Shown here: piece by piece, positions 10,922 to 22,600 of the stretch
How positions within the stretch are numbered: position 1 is the first letter of the stretch
Layout: the number at the start of each line of letters is the position of its first letter
Source: Chaetoderma sp. LZ-2023a
Taxonomy: Eukaryota; Mollusca; Caudofoveata; Chaetodermatida; Chaetodermatidae
NCBI GenBank assembly: GCA_034401795.1
Contig: CM067360.1
Coordinates: 51,720,477-51,784,476 of the forward strand
Direction: 5' to 3'
DNA: 64,000 nt
Notes under the pieces: model-generated
What the model saw: the letters and a program-made list of their open reading frames with translations, nothing else
Told to the model about the DNA's origin: nothing
The model's database searches: none
Made by a program: the position numbers and the translations under genes

Positions 10922-11008
10922 GTGTCACTATTATGCTGTCACTCATGTTGTTCTTGCTCCTGGTGGCTGAAACAATGCCCCCAACATCTGACGCACTGCC
11001 GCTCATAG
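10922..11008 (+). CDS. Receptor alpha subunit, M2 pore exon, copy a
   Basis: This 87-nt exon encodes the channel-lining M2 helix: VTIMLSLMLFLLLVAETMPP plus TSDALPLI. With family numbering it runs from M2 position 4' through the extracellular E20' and into the M2-M3 loop. Pore positions T6', L9' and L13' are seen. The acceptor is CATGCGCACAG at 10921 and the donor ATAG|GTGGGT at 11009. Phases are 1-1, so either this exon or its neighbour at 11892 fits between the M1 and M3 exons. The copies differ at only two residues but at about 13 silent codons, which argues that both are under selection. Alternative M2 exons are known in insect alpha6-type receptor genes. Because 87 is a multiple of three, inclusion of both would stay in frame but give a doubled M2. 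Confidence 0.95.
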   Translation: MSLLCCHSCCSCSWWLKQCPQHLTHCRS

Positions 11009-11891
11009 GTGGGTTGTGCAATGTTCCAATATAATCACTTCACGTAGCTAGCGACAACACAATATAAACGCTGCAGTTTGTATCAGTATATCAGTATGTA
11101 ATCCATTGAATTTCATTGTCCAATGAAGGCAATGTTGTTGACCATTGTGCCGGAATTATATTGTACTGAGAAAGTACGCTCAATCAATTTTAGTCTAATG
11201 CTATTTGTAGTAAGACCAAAGTGAAATTAATAACCTAATTCTAATCAGATTGAAGTTATCTGGGCAACCTGTGCGTTAATACAAGTCATGCGTTCACAGG
11301 ACATGTCTTTTAGGAGTCACAACATGAAAGTTCATAGTGCAATTCGTGGCCTCTTTTAGTGAATGACCATAAAAGACATGTGGAATAAGGCCATAAAACG
11401 AATACATTGCATCTCAGAAATAACCTAAAATGATTCTAAAACAACAAGCGATCTTGCTGTTGAATATTTTGTTAACTATTTTGAACATTAGATTGCAAGT
11501 AAGGCAACACTGTCTTCCAAACTAATTATGCTCAAAATAGTTAACATAACATTTCCTACATCGACTTTGTATTGTTTTAGAAACATCGGAGTTATTTCAA
11601 AGCTTACTGTACATTGTTCAGAAAATGTTCCGGAATAATGTGTAACCGGCAAAACAATGTTGCCTTCAAAGATTCAAATTGCAGTGTTGTTCATTTATAC
11701 GATTCAGGCGCCTGTTTATTTTCAGATGAATTGGGCATGATCAGGCTCTTTCAGGGGTCGGATGCAGATCAATAGTTGCAGATACCGGTCACAAATAAGC
11801 GAACACCTATCAATATAATCATTTCTCTTTACCTAGTTCAATTGTACCTCGATTGAATGTAATGCCTATTTCGCTGTATTCGCGCACACAG
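11009..11891. other. Intron between the two M2 exons
   Basis: 883 bp. Contains a diverged M1-type core at about 11455-11560 (GTTGAATATTTTGTTAACTA ... ATGCTCAAAATAGTTAACAT). The flanks of the two M2 exons show no obvious similarity outside the exons, so the duplication is old. Confidence 0.7.
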
Positions 11892-11978
11892 GGGTGACAA
11901 TCATGCTGTCGCTTATGGTGTTCTTGCTACTCATTGCGGAAACAATGCCCCCGACGTCTGACGCATTGCCACTCATAG
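11892..11978 (+). CDS. Receptor alpha subunit, M2 pore exon, copy b
   Basis: The second 87-nt M2 exon lies 883 bp downstream of copy a with the same phases (1-1). It encodes VTIMLSLMVFLLLIAETMPP plus TSDALPLI. Relative to copy a it has Val instead of Leu at pore-lining position 13' and Ile instead of Val at 18'. The acceptor is TTCGCGCACACAG at 11891 and the donor ATAG|GTGGGT at 11979; both donors are identical in their first six bases. Position 13' lines the hydrophobic gate above L9', so exon choice would change the gate by one methylene group. Mutually exclusive splicing is the simplest reading. It is inferred from phase and conservation and not observed. Confidence 0.95.
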
Positions 11979-13690
11979 GTGGGTGATGTCTGTCCTACCA
12001 ACAAATTGCTCATTCAAAGTAGCTTTTACAGTAAACACTGGTGAAATAAACGACACAGTCTGGATCTTGAACAACTACCGTTGTAACTAATAAACAGGGC
12101 ACACGTTTGCTGTGTATTACATTGGTCTGGCATGCACATCTGAATTTAATACATTTGCTGGAAATAGAATCTAATGTAAACCACAACGAAATAACACAAT
12201 TGGCACAATTCATACACTGTTTAAATTATGTGAAGTCGTGATAGGGCAGGGATACCTAGATCGTTGCTTAGCCAACGTCAATGTGTACGCCAAGAGAGTA
12301 CCATTTTAATTTACCATAATTTCAGGGGAAATGGTAAAAAAATAGTTTTCTCTTTGTCTGCACAATTACACACCATCTATTGGAGTCAATTCGCAGAACG
12401 TAGATCGAAGATATCCCACTAGCAGTTCAAATACCGACACTCGGATAGGAACAAATACTATATCATCTGAAATAGATGGTACTAGCGCTTGCATAGCTGG
12501 TAGTGATTGCAATGACTGAACCGTTGACCCTTTCCATGCCAGTGTCTCAATTCCAAGACAATTTATACTTTGATATTAAATGGACAGGATCATGCGCCTG
12601 ACATAGACAGCAAAAGATCGCAGTTAAATGAGTTTCAGAATATTCAAGATGGTACTCCTTGCATCATAAAACGTGGTCGGTTCTGGTCTTTAAGGGCTAA
12701 AATGTTGATTGTTTCACACTCACTGGATGAACGATGTGGGTACAGTTGATTGGTTTACACACACACATACTAGCTAAACGACGTGTGGACAGATTGGAAA
12801 CAAAATTGATATAACCTACATATGTCTTAGGAATCAATTAATGAGAGGAACCAAAATAACCACAAGTGCTCTGATTTGAAAGATAACGAAGATTTAAAGT
12901 TTGAACTCTCGGTCGTTTACGTAACTGTTTTACTCAACATTTCCGAACCGCCTCTAACTTTCCCTCCCCATCTCTGCCTCTCTACCTCTGCCTATCTCTG
13001 AGCTACAATACGACTAATTGAAGCGCGGCAAACGTGTGTCCTTGCATCCAGATTATGACGTTTGTCTCTTTATAAGGTTCAGGTGCTTCCTTCACGAGAT
13101 GGGCATGCTGAGATAGATTTCAGAAAACTTGATCTTCTCAAGACTTTATAAAAATATGTATCAAATGGTTATTTATTTCAACAAACTGTCTGGCTTGCAA
13201 TCTTCGGATGAAAGGTAATATAATCTTCTTACACAAAAGAAGCTCATGTGAATTGGTATCAATCACAGAATTAATATAAACGACTTACATAATAAATTGG
13301 AACTATTTGTCAGAAATTGATCGCAGTGGTAAATGGTAAAAATAGTTATCTCTTTGTCTGGTGGACACTGAGTGGTTTATCTGATCATGCCCATTTCCCA
13401 CAGCTTGCAACATTTATTTTGATTTTTACGCACGTGCCAAGGCCTGAGTCTTATAAAAGGACTTGTAGAAATTAGTTCACTAATTTGTTCTAACACTGCA
13501 TGCCTTCTTTCTATATATAGATATTGTAGTTGTTCCCTAGATTTGTATGTGTATAATAATTTCGCTGATGTTCAATTCGAATCCGGATAAAGCTACATCC
13601 ACGTGTCAGATCTTGTGAGTTTGGCGGCCATTTAAAAACAAGGATAGCATGTCAGACATGTTTAACCATACGGAACCTGAATTCTAAGAA
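11979..13690. other. Intron, nothing large recognised
   Basis: Contains two copies of a short repeat with GGTAAAAATAGTT(A/T)TCTCTTTGTCTG (about 12333 and 13333), related to the foldback at 51785, and a weak M1 arm at about 12620. No coding signal. Confidence 0.5.
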
Positions 13691-14860
13691 TTTAATTTCG
13701 CGGCAGTTCCCAGTCAAATGTGTTTCAAAATAGTAAATTGTAACTAATTGTTGGTGTTTGACCTTTCTAAGGATTACTTTTCTGAATGACGACTTTACTG
13801 ACATGATCAGAATGTTGGGACCGCCTTTATCTGTCCGCCATTAACAACAGTAGTACGCGTTGTGCACGCAGTAGTTAGCAGATTCGGATATACTGGTAAA
13901 TTATGCATGTTGTTCTATAAGTGTTAGCCTTTCACAGGTGGTAATTATGTTCAGCCCGACGCCTCCATATTTTGTATTTGCACAAATATTGTGTCTACTG
14001 CTGAAACGTTGATGCAAATTTTGTAGAACGATGTTTAGTGGCCTTGCAGGATTAGAAACCAGAAGTATGTAATTAATCACACGTATTGGCTTTATGGTAA
14101 TCACAATTACAATACACGAATGGTGTCTTATCAAATACACTAGAAACTTCTTTGCTAACTAAATAATGGCTCCTGCTGAATAGCAACACCGTCGCAAATT
14201 TCACACGCGGATAGGGTAATGCATATTTGCTAAATTGCAATGGCACTCATCAGTAGATTCCGTAACACCCATAATTGTAAATCTGTACCTTACGGAATCA
14301 GCCGATGACATACAGAGTGGCATCAGGGGGAGATAATAACGTGTGTAAACATGCATCTGCAGTATCCTTTAAGGGGTTGTGTTTCTTGATTGAGCCAGCG
14401 TCACGCACACGCTCACCACAGGGAAATATGGACAATAGCTGAGTAGAGTGCTGCTTATCACAGGTAATCACAACACTTATCAGCCATATCAAGTGTGGAA
14501 TCTCAATCTCTAGCTTTCAATAACAGTCATACAGGCAAATTGCTGAATATTTGAAACGAATTCGACTAGAAACCGTAGCTGTCTACTACAAGCTCCGAAG
14601 CTATATATTCTTTAACCGTTACCATGTAAGCGCAACGTCCATCCACCATCCATCAAGGGGTTTGACTATAGGCCTAAATAGTGAGTTATGCCCATAACAT
14701 AAAGGGCATCATTAGAAACCTGCTTCCCGGAATGTGTGTTGATTTATATCTGCTAGTACTAGCAGCGAGTCATTGAGGATAAAGTGCATATCTTTGTCGT
14801 TTGATTGGCATAGTTTGAGAGCACGTGTTTCCTCCATTACAGCTCGCAGCCAGTAAATGG
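13690..14860. other. Intron with fragments of M1
   Basis: An M1 right arm (CCCAGTCAAATGTGTTTCAAAATAG) at about 13708 and a reverse left part (GAATCTCAATCTC ... TGCTGAATATTTGAAACGAA) at about 14500-14590. The remainder is unrecognised. Confidence 0.5.
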
Positions 14861-14868
14861 ATTAATGA

Positions 14869-14998
14869 ATTTAGTTTGTGTTAATGGTCGTAATTAAGTG
14901 ATTTTTCTTATCATAGTACGCTTGTTATTGTTCACAATTTAGTTTGTGTTAATGGTCGTAATTAAGTGATTTTTCTTACCGTAGTTGTTGTTCACTGT
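14869..14998. repeat. Direct duplication, about 68-bp unit, two copies
   Basis: ATTTAGTTTGTGTTAATGGT and the next 22 bases occur identically at 14870 and 14938, followed by diverged tails. A simple tandem duplication. Confidence 0.9.
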
Positions 14999-15239
14999 GT
15001 GTTAGTCTTCAAAATGTGTATTATGAGTTTCCTTGCGTCGAATTATATCAATATTATGCGTATTTTCGTTTAATTAGAGCTCATTATATCGAATCATGTA
15101 TTTCAGCTGTATCAGTGTATATAACTCTAATATATGCCTTTTGTAAATGTGTTGGGTTGCCATAATTAATAGAGCTACCAGATGCATTTTCATATGCTAC
15201 CGAGTAGACAAGAGAGCGCATGTAAATGCGTAGATCCGA

Positions 15240-15400
15240 TCTGTCACTCAAGTATATGACGTTATTATAAATCGCATCACAATCAAAGTGAAATCACATA
15301 CACAATGCATACTGAATGGCATATCTAGTACCGCCATGCACATGCAAAAGGCCCTCAAATGTACGAATTGTATGTCTTTGATGGATTTATAGTCGGGCCA
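15240..15400 (+). mobile_element. M1 foldback element, left half only
   Basis: GTCACTCAAGTATATGACGT is the well-preserved outer M1 end, followed by the AAATGTACGAATTGTATGTC segment. The hairpin and right end are missing. Confidence 0.8.
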
Positions 15401-15776
15401 ATTTATGAAAATGTCCACCATATCCACAAAATTGCTCAAAAAGGTTCCTCAGCGTTTTCTAGTATGGGTTGGTGTACTAAAGCACATACTGAACTTCTAC
15501 CACAATCTGACCATCGGATAGTCATCATTTTCAAAATGTGGTCCGAGATCGCCGCCAGACCCCTAACATGTCCATAAGTCGTTAACTATTCATACTAGAC
15601 TGACGATGTTAATGTCTACCCCGAAGGTCATGGGCATAGCAACACATTAAGATACGCTAGAATGCCATCGGGTTATTAGATATTTGAGAAATCCAACATG
15701 GCATCCAAGATGGCTTGCAAAACGCTAAACATAGCCATTAACTCTTCATACTAGACTGACGATTTTGGTGTCTACC

Positions 15777-15807
<31 letters not shown>

Positions 15808-16620
15808 ACACCCACCCACCCCACCCCCAGGTTATTGGAGCCTAGCAACGCATTAACACCAGGTAAATATCATGTGGGTTATACAATATTTGAAATGATG
15901 GCCGCCATAAACTTAAAGAATTGCCATAGGTTATGAACTGTTCATGCATAAACGTGGAAGAAGACATGCGGTGTAGCCTGCATTAAAGTTTGAGTTGTTT
16001 CAGCGTGATTAATGTGTCTATCGAGCTCGTATTCATTTTCCATTCAATCAATTTCATAAAATGAATTCTTACTTAAATTTGATTAATTACATGTATCCAG
16101 CTCCGGGAAGATTTGCAAACAGACATTTCCAAAAGTGAGTACTATGAAAGTGCGCACCTGCACAATTTTAGTTTCCAGAAATATGTTTAACCATAGATTA
16201 GGAGTATTATGTTATCGTTATTTATGGATTTTCAATATATTAGCAAAAACAGGCAGTGCATACACCAACGGCACCCAATTACATATCTCTGGTCGTTGTT
16301 TCTATAACATAATATATGGCGCGGGATACCTTTAGAAAATAGGTTATAAAGTCTAAATTATTTTTGTAAAATGTAATTATAAATTTATTTTCGGCGTGTT
16401 GTCTGCAGGCACTATCATTTTAAATCTTAAATGCTTTCCTTATCATGTTAACCAATCCCCTCATTTCATTATTCCTTTTATGGGCAGGATAAAACTAGTT
16501 AGGGTATGTAACTCACATACTATCGCTTTCTGGTCTGACAAGGAGTACAGCAAAGTGTTATCCAAAAAATCTGTCCTATCTTCAGAGGGAAAATTTAAGA
16601 TACCAGTGATGTAGTTGAAA
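15400..16620. other. Intron with C-rich/CA tract
   Basis: A run of about 18 C followed by (CA)n and CCCACC lies at 15776-15830. A roughly 120-bp motif repeats loosely at 15580 and 15740 (TTCATACTAGACTGACGAT). Otherwise nothing recognised. Confidence 0.6.
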
Positions 16621-16624
16621 TTCG

Positions 16625-18075
16625 TCTTTGTGGGGGGGGGGGCTGATGGGTGCAATGCAGCAAGTATTCAAGGAGCTGATGTCGTTGTTGTATCAGCTGC
16701 CCATAGGGTACATCAGAACTGTCATACATGGTATATACACCCAAAAGGCATGACACAATCAGCTTGTAGAGAAAAGAGAAACGCTAGAGCTTCTAAGGCC
16801 CTTGATAGCAACACTGATTGTATTCTCTACAGATGGCACTGATGAGGGAGGATTTCACTGTGAAAGCTCGGGTGGAATATTATGCTTGTGATTTACACGC
16901 TGCAAATTTGCACGATGCATGACAGCTGAGTGTTTCAGTTTTGAGAGAGAAAACGAAGGAATTTCCTTCTGGTGCTGATTCTCCTCCAGGCGAGAATCAC
17001 TATCTCAAGTGCCAGTTGCAACAAGTGTATGGAAATCCTAAAACGCTAACCATTTTCAAAAGGCATTGATGATATTATAACAATTAGGAGAAAAGCATCG
17101 TACATACTGACCTACATCAAACAAATAAGCCAGGATAGTTTGGGTACAGACCTATGCGAAATGTCAGAATTGAGCATTGTAGACAAGACAATGAACCGTT
17201 TTTGTCTCAAGACAGAAACAAAGAAGGAATGATCAATCTCATCAGTGCGGAACATAGGAAAAGGGGCTGCCGTGTCATCAACGCTCTGTGGGACGCAGCT
17301 GATGACATTGTAAAACGTGACAGCCAATTGGTCGCGCATGGGGTCTACACTCCTGAGTGGGAAGGATACAAGCCTTCTTATCCGTCTCATATACTATGCA
17401 GAAACCAAATAGATTTATTTACATTCAGACAATCAATCAAAACGAAGCAAACTGTATACCATCAACCATTTGAAACGCATTCTTGGTAAGCGGTTGCGTG
17501 ATCATTTCCTATTCATTCATACATTTACAGGGTGTGATATCACCTTCAGGGTTTTTGACCTCGGAAAATCTACTCTTTTCAGACACTAGTGAAAGGTGAT
17601 TCAATAGAGCGCCGATGCATTCATACTTCCAAACCAAAGAGATGATTAGATGATTACGATTACGGACATTGGCAGTCAAGTGGTGTCTTCCATGGTTGGT
17701 GGAAAGTACAACGACTCACTTGCCCGCTTGGGCTATAGCATCTTCAGTCAGAAAGTGGTGTCAGCTAAATCATGTGTAACACCTGAACGCCTTCCCCCTA
17801 CTGCATATGGCACTTGATTCCACTGCCTAAGACCTTACTACCAGGCCATAGTGCGGATTGGTAGAGAAAAGGACATGGATGTCTTGGATTGGGTTTGGAC
17901 GCAGGTGGAAAATTAGTTGGTACCAGCTATGTCAAAAATGAATGCGGCCCCTGCCAAACTTCTACAGATAATCCACTGAAACTGTTCAACAAGTTGCAAA
18001 GCGCTCCGCTGCAGCTGTAGAGGATACGGACAACTATGTCCTGCTGCTTGTGGAACAGATCAAACTAAATCTTGT
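16625..18075 (+). pseudogene. Decayed gene of a widespread invertebrate CXC-domain protein family
   Basis: Read across frames, this stretch matches in order a protein family seen in many copies in cnidarian, mollusc and lancelet genomes and annotated only as uncharacterised. The landmarks are LKCQLQQVYGNPKT near 17015, FLSQDRNKEGMINLISAEHR near 17195, TGCDITFRVFDLGKSTLF near 17528, LPPTAYGT then FHCLRPYYQ near 17790-17850, DVLDWVWTQVEN then LVP near 17878, and NCSTSCKA near 17985, where the cysteine-rich CXC-like tail begins. Several stop codons (for example after GKSTLFRH and after TQVEN) and frame changes make it non-functional. It lies in the long intron before the M3 exon of the receptor gene, on the same strand. 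The family recognition is from memory of its motifs; a mobile origin is an inference from its copy number. Confidence 0.75.
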
Positions 18076-19350
18076 GACAATCCGAACAACACATAGTCTA
18101 TTAAAGAAGGGCCTGACAGAGTAATGATTAATGCACAGCAAATTGGTCTTATTGGATTCCTTACACCCACCCCTCCCGCCCAACGGCCATGTAGACAACA
18201 ACGTCGGCTGCCTAGAAGTGGCGCAATCTTGAATGTATCTATTATCTAATAACCCCCTTAACATTCTAAGTGGTCCTACCTGGATGCTAGACCACCAGAA
18301 TCTAAAGGTAGACACCCACATCGCCAGGCTACTGTGAACAATTAATAACCTATGACAAGGTTTAAGGTTATGACGACAACCGTGGACGCCATGGTGAATT
18401 TCTCAAATATCTTATAGTCTCATGGCATTTTAGCTTCTCTTGATATGGTTCCTACCCCCATCACATTTAAACGTAATTGCACACATCGCTATCATTGTAT
18501 TGCAAGTCATAAATAAACATCTACATATGAGTTGATGAATATCTTGGCACTACTGTTAGCGGCATGCAGTTAAATCATTACAAAGATATTCAAAATAACA
18601 ATTCCTTTTATAATTAGACACCGAAAGTAACACATTTTTCATAACTAGAGACCGAAAGTGAAAGCTTTTCTGTGAAGCAAAACATTTTCCTCTGTATATT
18701 TTGAAAGCAATTATGTGTTGCTGTTGCTTTACATGATCATACATAGATCAGCAACACTGTGCTTGGATTGCTTAAAATACCTCAAAGGTGACAATTGTTT
18801 TCATCACTCGATACCAAAAGTGACACATTTTCGACGAAGCAGGACGTTGTCTTTTGGACTGTTTGAAAGTAATTGTAGTAGCCTAAGTGGTGTTTATGCT
18901 TAATTTACTTCTATATTAAGAAAATGCGAATCTGAAGTAAATAAGCAACAACTTTGCTGAACCCCTCAACATCCGGATAATGAATTTCAGAAATACTCTG
19001 CTATATTGAACACTGTGTTTAAGTATCTTACTTAGTGTGTGCATGGCAATTTAGATTGCTCTATGTACAGTTTGCTTTAGATGATGGCTCTCGGAGAATC
19101 ACTAGGATCTATATAAAAACGGCATGTCCCGTGCCAAACTAATTGCATCAACACAGCACATGGCTTTTAGGGATAAGTATCAGTAAGGGACGCGCCACTA
19201 ATTTGCACAGCATTTGTGACGACTATCATATTGACAGACACCGTATTAACCCATTAGTCCATAACTGAATATCATTTATAGCGTTAGATTTTAGCCACTA
19301 CCACTAACCATTTGAACGTGGAATGACAGCGTCTTAATATTTATTAATGT
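18075..19350. other. Intron with a small diverged foldback
   Basis: At 18685-18785 TATTTTGAAAGCAATTATGTG / GCTTGGATTGCTTAAAATAC form an M1-like hairpin around TGTTGCTGTTGC. Two ATACCGAAAGTGACACATTTT-like words lie on either side (18615, 18805). Nothing else seen. Confidence 0.5.
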
Positions 19351-19599
19351 AGGATATCTTGTCTTCACTATTTTGAAACTAATTTGACTGAAAAGTATTG
19401 CCTAGCAAAGCAATCAGTTCAAGGCGAAGTATTTTCAAACGGCACTCAACTGTTTATAATTATAGCTGAATGGTTTAACGGAAATATTCCCCAACTATTT
19501 CTATGATTCGCTCTTCGAGGAGTTCAGTCATGTTAGCTTAATGTTCTGACATGTTTGATATGCCCATGCCCAAATTAACATTAGAATGCATGAACGCAA

Positions 19600-20215
19600 G
19601 ATTGTTACGTGTAGATATTTAACCTGTGTACCTTAATGCAATGAAACGAAATAAATTGGAAGCTTTTAACATAAGGTGATTTCAATGCATGTAAATTATT
19701 ATAATTCCTTTAGTTGTGAAGTTGAATTAGGGATATTTATCTTTATTCTACGTCAGAACTAAGACTTATATTAATTTATACGGAATCAAATCTTCACGGG
19801 ACGTAGTAGTGAGGATCCGACACGGAGCTTCAGATTTAGGACTGGTCACAATCGTCTCAACGTTCATCTTCACCGCCTCACGATTACAAATTCTGCACTT
19901 TGCGAGTGTCAGCCGGCAGAAGAAACGGCAGAACATCTCTTGCAGCACTACCAGCGATCTGAACACGCTAGGAGAGGCTTTTGGCCTATTGAAGTATCCT
20001 TTGAAGAGAACATCAGAAGAGACAGAGACAGTTTGATGACCACTGCAGCTTCCATGCACCAACTAAGGAAAACAGGCTACGATTACTGCCATGAGAAAGA
20101 TGAACGCAAGAAGAAGAAAAATTCACATGTTATGTTTTATTTCGTTTCATTATCTTGAGGCACATAATTTAAGCCTTTAACAATCTTAGACGCAAGCATT
20201 CTGGTGTGAAACTGG
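19600..20215. mobile_element. TIR-type element split by a LINE fragment
   Basis: The left arm (about 19600-19690: ATGCAATGAAACGAAATAAA) and right arm (about 20120-20210: TTTATTTCGTTTCATTATCT) are inverted relatives of the arms of the element at 43730-44083 (AATGAAAGGAAATAAATC / GATTTATTTCGTTTCATTC). Between them lies the LINE tail, so one inserted into the other. Confidence 0.6.
19784..20158 (+). pseudogene. C-terminal tail of a LINE ORF2 (RNase H end and zinc knuckle)
   Basis: One open frame reads FRFRTGHNRLNVHLHRL, then ITNSALCECQPAEETAEHLL followed by QHYQ, then a diverged tail ending at TGA 20158. RTGHxRLNxHLHRL followed by a C-x-C...EH(L)LQxC pattern is the conserved end of ORF2 in jockey-like non-LTR retrotransposons, which encode reverse transcriptase for target-primed insertion. 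Here the last cysteine of the knuckle is Tyr, and everything upstream (endonuclease, RT) is absent. This is the usual 5'-truncated LINE form. The last residues appear to read into the arm of the surrounding TIR element. Confidence 0.8.
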
Positions 20216-20313
20216 GCCACTAACACGACCATTTATGAAAAGTAACGTGGTGTCGTTTAACAGATCTAACAAATCCCACACGCTTTGAATTAAACCTCCT
20301 TTGCAATTAACTC

Positions 20314-20490
20314 TAAGGTAGTGTTCACACTAGAGGGCTAATCCGAAGTAAGTCCAATCGTTCACAAAATTTTGTTTTACTCGTGTAAGCGCTCTAGCTT
20401 ACACAAGCCATGACAATAAATGAATCTTTGCGATCGATCGGACTTATTTCGGACTTAACTTCGGATTACCCGTCTAGTGTGAAGGCCCCC
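20314..20490. mobile_element. MITE with GTGTTCACACTAGA ends, about 175 bp
   Basis: Ends are inverted: GTGTTCACACTAGAGGGCTA plus ATCCGAAG at the left and CTTCGGATTACCCGTCTAGT plus GTGAA at the right. The left also has AGTAAGTCC matching GGACTTA at the right. Non-coding. Confidence 0.8.
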
Positions 20491-20629
20491 TAAATCTACT
20501 AACGTAAGAAATGAGATTTGTTGGGACAGGGGTATTGTTCGTACCAGAGTAAGACTACCGTGACGTCACGGGTTTATTAACCCTTTAAACCCGTACAGTT
20601 AATACACACACACACTTTCTGTATGCCAT

Positions 20630-20780
20630 ATATAAGGAATACTATGATATATTATAATATTGTGAAACTAAATGGACTGGGAGCTCTTGCCGCCTATGGG
20701 CAGTAACATGCCCCAGTCGAAATAGTTTCAAAATATTCAACAGCTTTCCCGGATTTCAGTCTTGAATCTGAGACATTGCT
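20630..20780 (+). mobile_element. M1 foldback element, core only
   Basis: AATATTGTGAAACTAAATGG ... CCAGTCGAAATAGTTTCAAA form the M1 hairpin around GCTCTTGCCGCCTATGGGCA. The AACAGCTTTCC continuation gives the forward orientation. Confidence 0.75.
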
Positions 20781-21109
20781 ATTTCAAGGGTTAAATTGTT
20801 AATGTTAGGTCACCGCCTCTACATCACAGCACGGTATGGACAGGTTTTAATGCGATTCAGGTAATCCAGAGGTAAGTACATTGCCAAGTACGTACTAGTA
20901 TACAAACTGATGCCACATAGGGCATTTATAATCAGAACAAATAGGAGTGCTACATTCGATCGCTTTAAATTTCGTAATCATATATATGCATATTCTATGT
21001 GCGTAAATTGTATTAAATGCATATTATAGTAACAAAGTATTTACGGTTTAATATTATAATTCAAACTTGAATTTTGCGTGATTATTGCTACATAATCGTT
21101 ACTGCTACT

Positions 21110-21564
<455 letters not shown>

Positions 21565-21567
21565 TAG

Positions 21568-21677
21568 GTATTTACTTTTCCATCATCATGGTGATGTGTT
21601 CTCTGTCTGTTGTTTTCACGGTTCTCGTGCTGAACTGTCATCACAGAGGTCCAGATACACACACTATGCCTAAATGG
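21568..21677 (+). CDS. Receptor alpha subunit, M3 exon
   Basis: The 110-nt exon begins with GT, completing the split Gly after PLI of either M2 exon. It encodes IYFSIIMVMCSLSVVFTVLV followed by LNCHHRGPDTHTMPKW. This is the M3 helix, then the conserved LNxHHRxP...MPKW segment entering the cytoplasmic loop. The acceptor TTATTAATTAG (21567) lies directly at the end of a 450-bp trinucleotide tract. The donor is TGG|GTAAGA at 21678. The exon ends in phase 0, which matches the last exon. The intron from M2 copy b is 9.6 kb. Confidence 0.95.
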
Positions 21678-21679
21678 GT

Positions 21680-22310
21680 AAGAATTGTATATGGATTTCA
21701 GTGTATACTAGATAAAGTATCGACACTAAACTACTAGTGAAAACAAGCAAGTCGTCCGCGCGATGCCGTGTAAGGGAGGGAAGTAAATGAAAAATGATAT
21801 TAAAGTACATTCGATGAGCAGTGTTGTCCCTTCCATGCAGTCCATATTCGCCCGTTCCCACATAAATTTACGTATTAAGCCAATTGTCTATACATTTATG
21901 TATTGGTTTTTATATTTTTGTAAAAGTTTATCGCGCTAATTATCATTTTATAGCACACCCTATTGCCCGCTAGATTGAATGAATCTATGTAAAATGGTGC
22001 ATTGTATATATTCATGTAAATCTTAAGAAAATTTAAAAACAATACAATCTAATACAACCATGTTTAGAAAATTATATTATAGAACACAATTTAACAAGAA
22101 CCCACCGATCTTATAGCCTGGCGTAGTCATGTCACGGACCGGACTTTGTCTGCGTTCATCGGTTTACCATATTCGAGACTTATGGTAGTTCTGAAAAAGC
22201 TTAATGCGGGTTATAGCAACCAAAGTTATAGCTAATGACTACACAACTCAGATGGACTATTGAGGCTTTGAACACTGGATTCCCAGATTCCCGATTTCAC
22301 TGTAAATATA
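21680..22310. other. Intron, nothing recognised
   Basis: AT-rich sequence without repeat or coding signal. Confidence 0.4.
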
Positions 22311-22314
22311 CAAG

Positions 22315-22600
22315 TAAGCTGTGAAATATTTTGACACTAATTGGGCAGGAGGGACCAGTCAAAGTAGCGTCAATATATACAACCGAATAGTTCTTTCATT
22401 GCAAGTGTGTGACTGGCAGACAGACAACAGACAGACGGACGGACGGACGAGGGCACGGACGGATGGATGGATGAACTGACGCTTATACGGACAGCCGGAC
22501 GGAGGCGCGGGCGGTCGGTCTGACTGGCGGGCGAGCGAGCGGACGCACGGGCGGACGCTGTACAGACAGTCATGCAATAATCCCCACACCAAACATGGGG
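22315..22600. repeat. M1 core remnant and GACG-type low-complexity tract
   Basis: GCTGTGAAATATTTTGACAC at 22318 is a short M1 arm. From 22420 to 22570 the sequence is an irregular GGAC/GGCG/GGAT tetranucleotide tract that produces spurious Ser/Arg/Pro frames. Confidence 0.8.
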
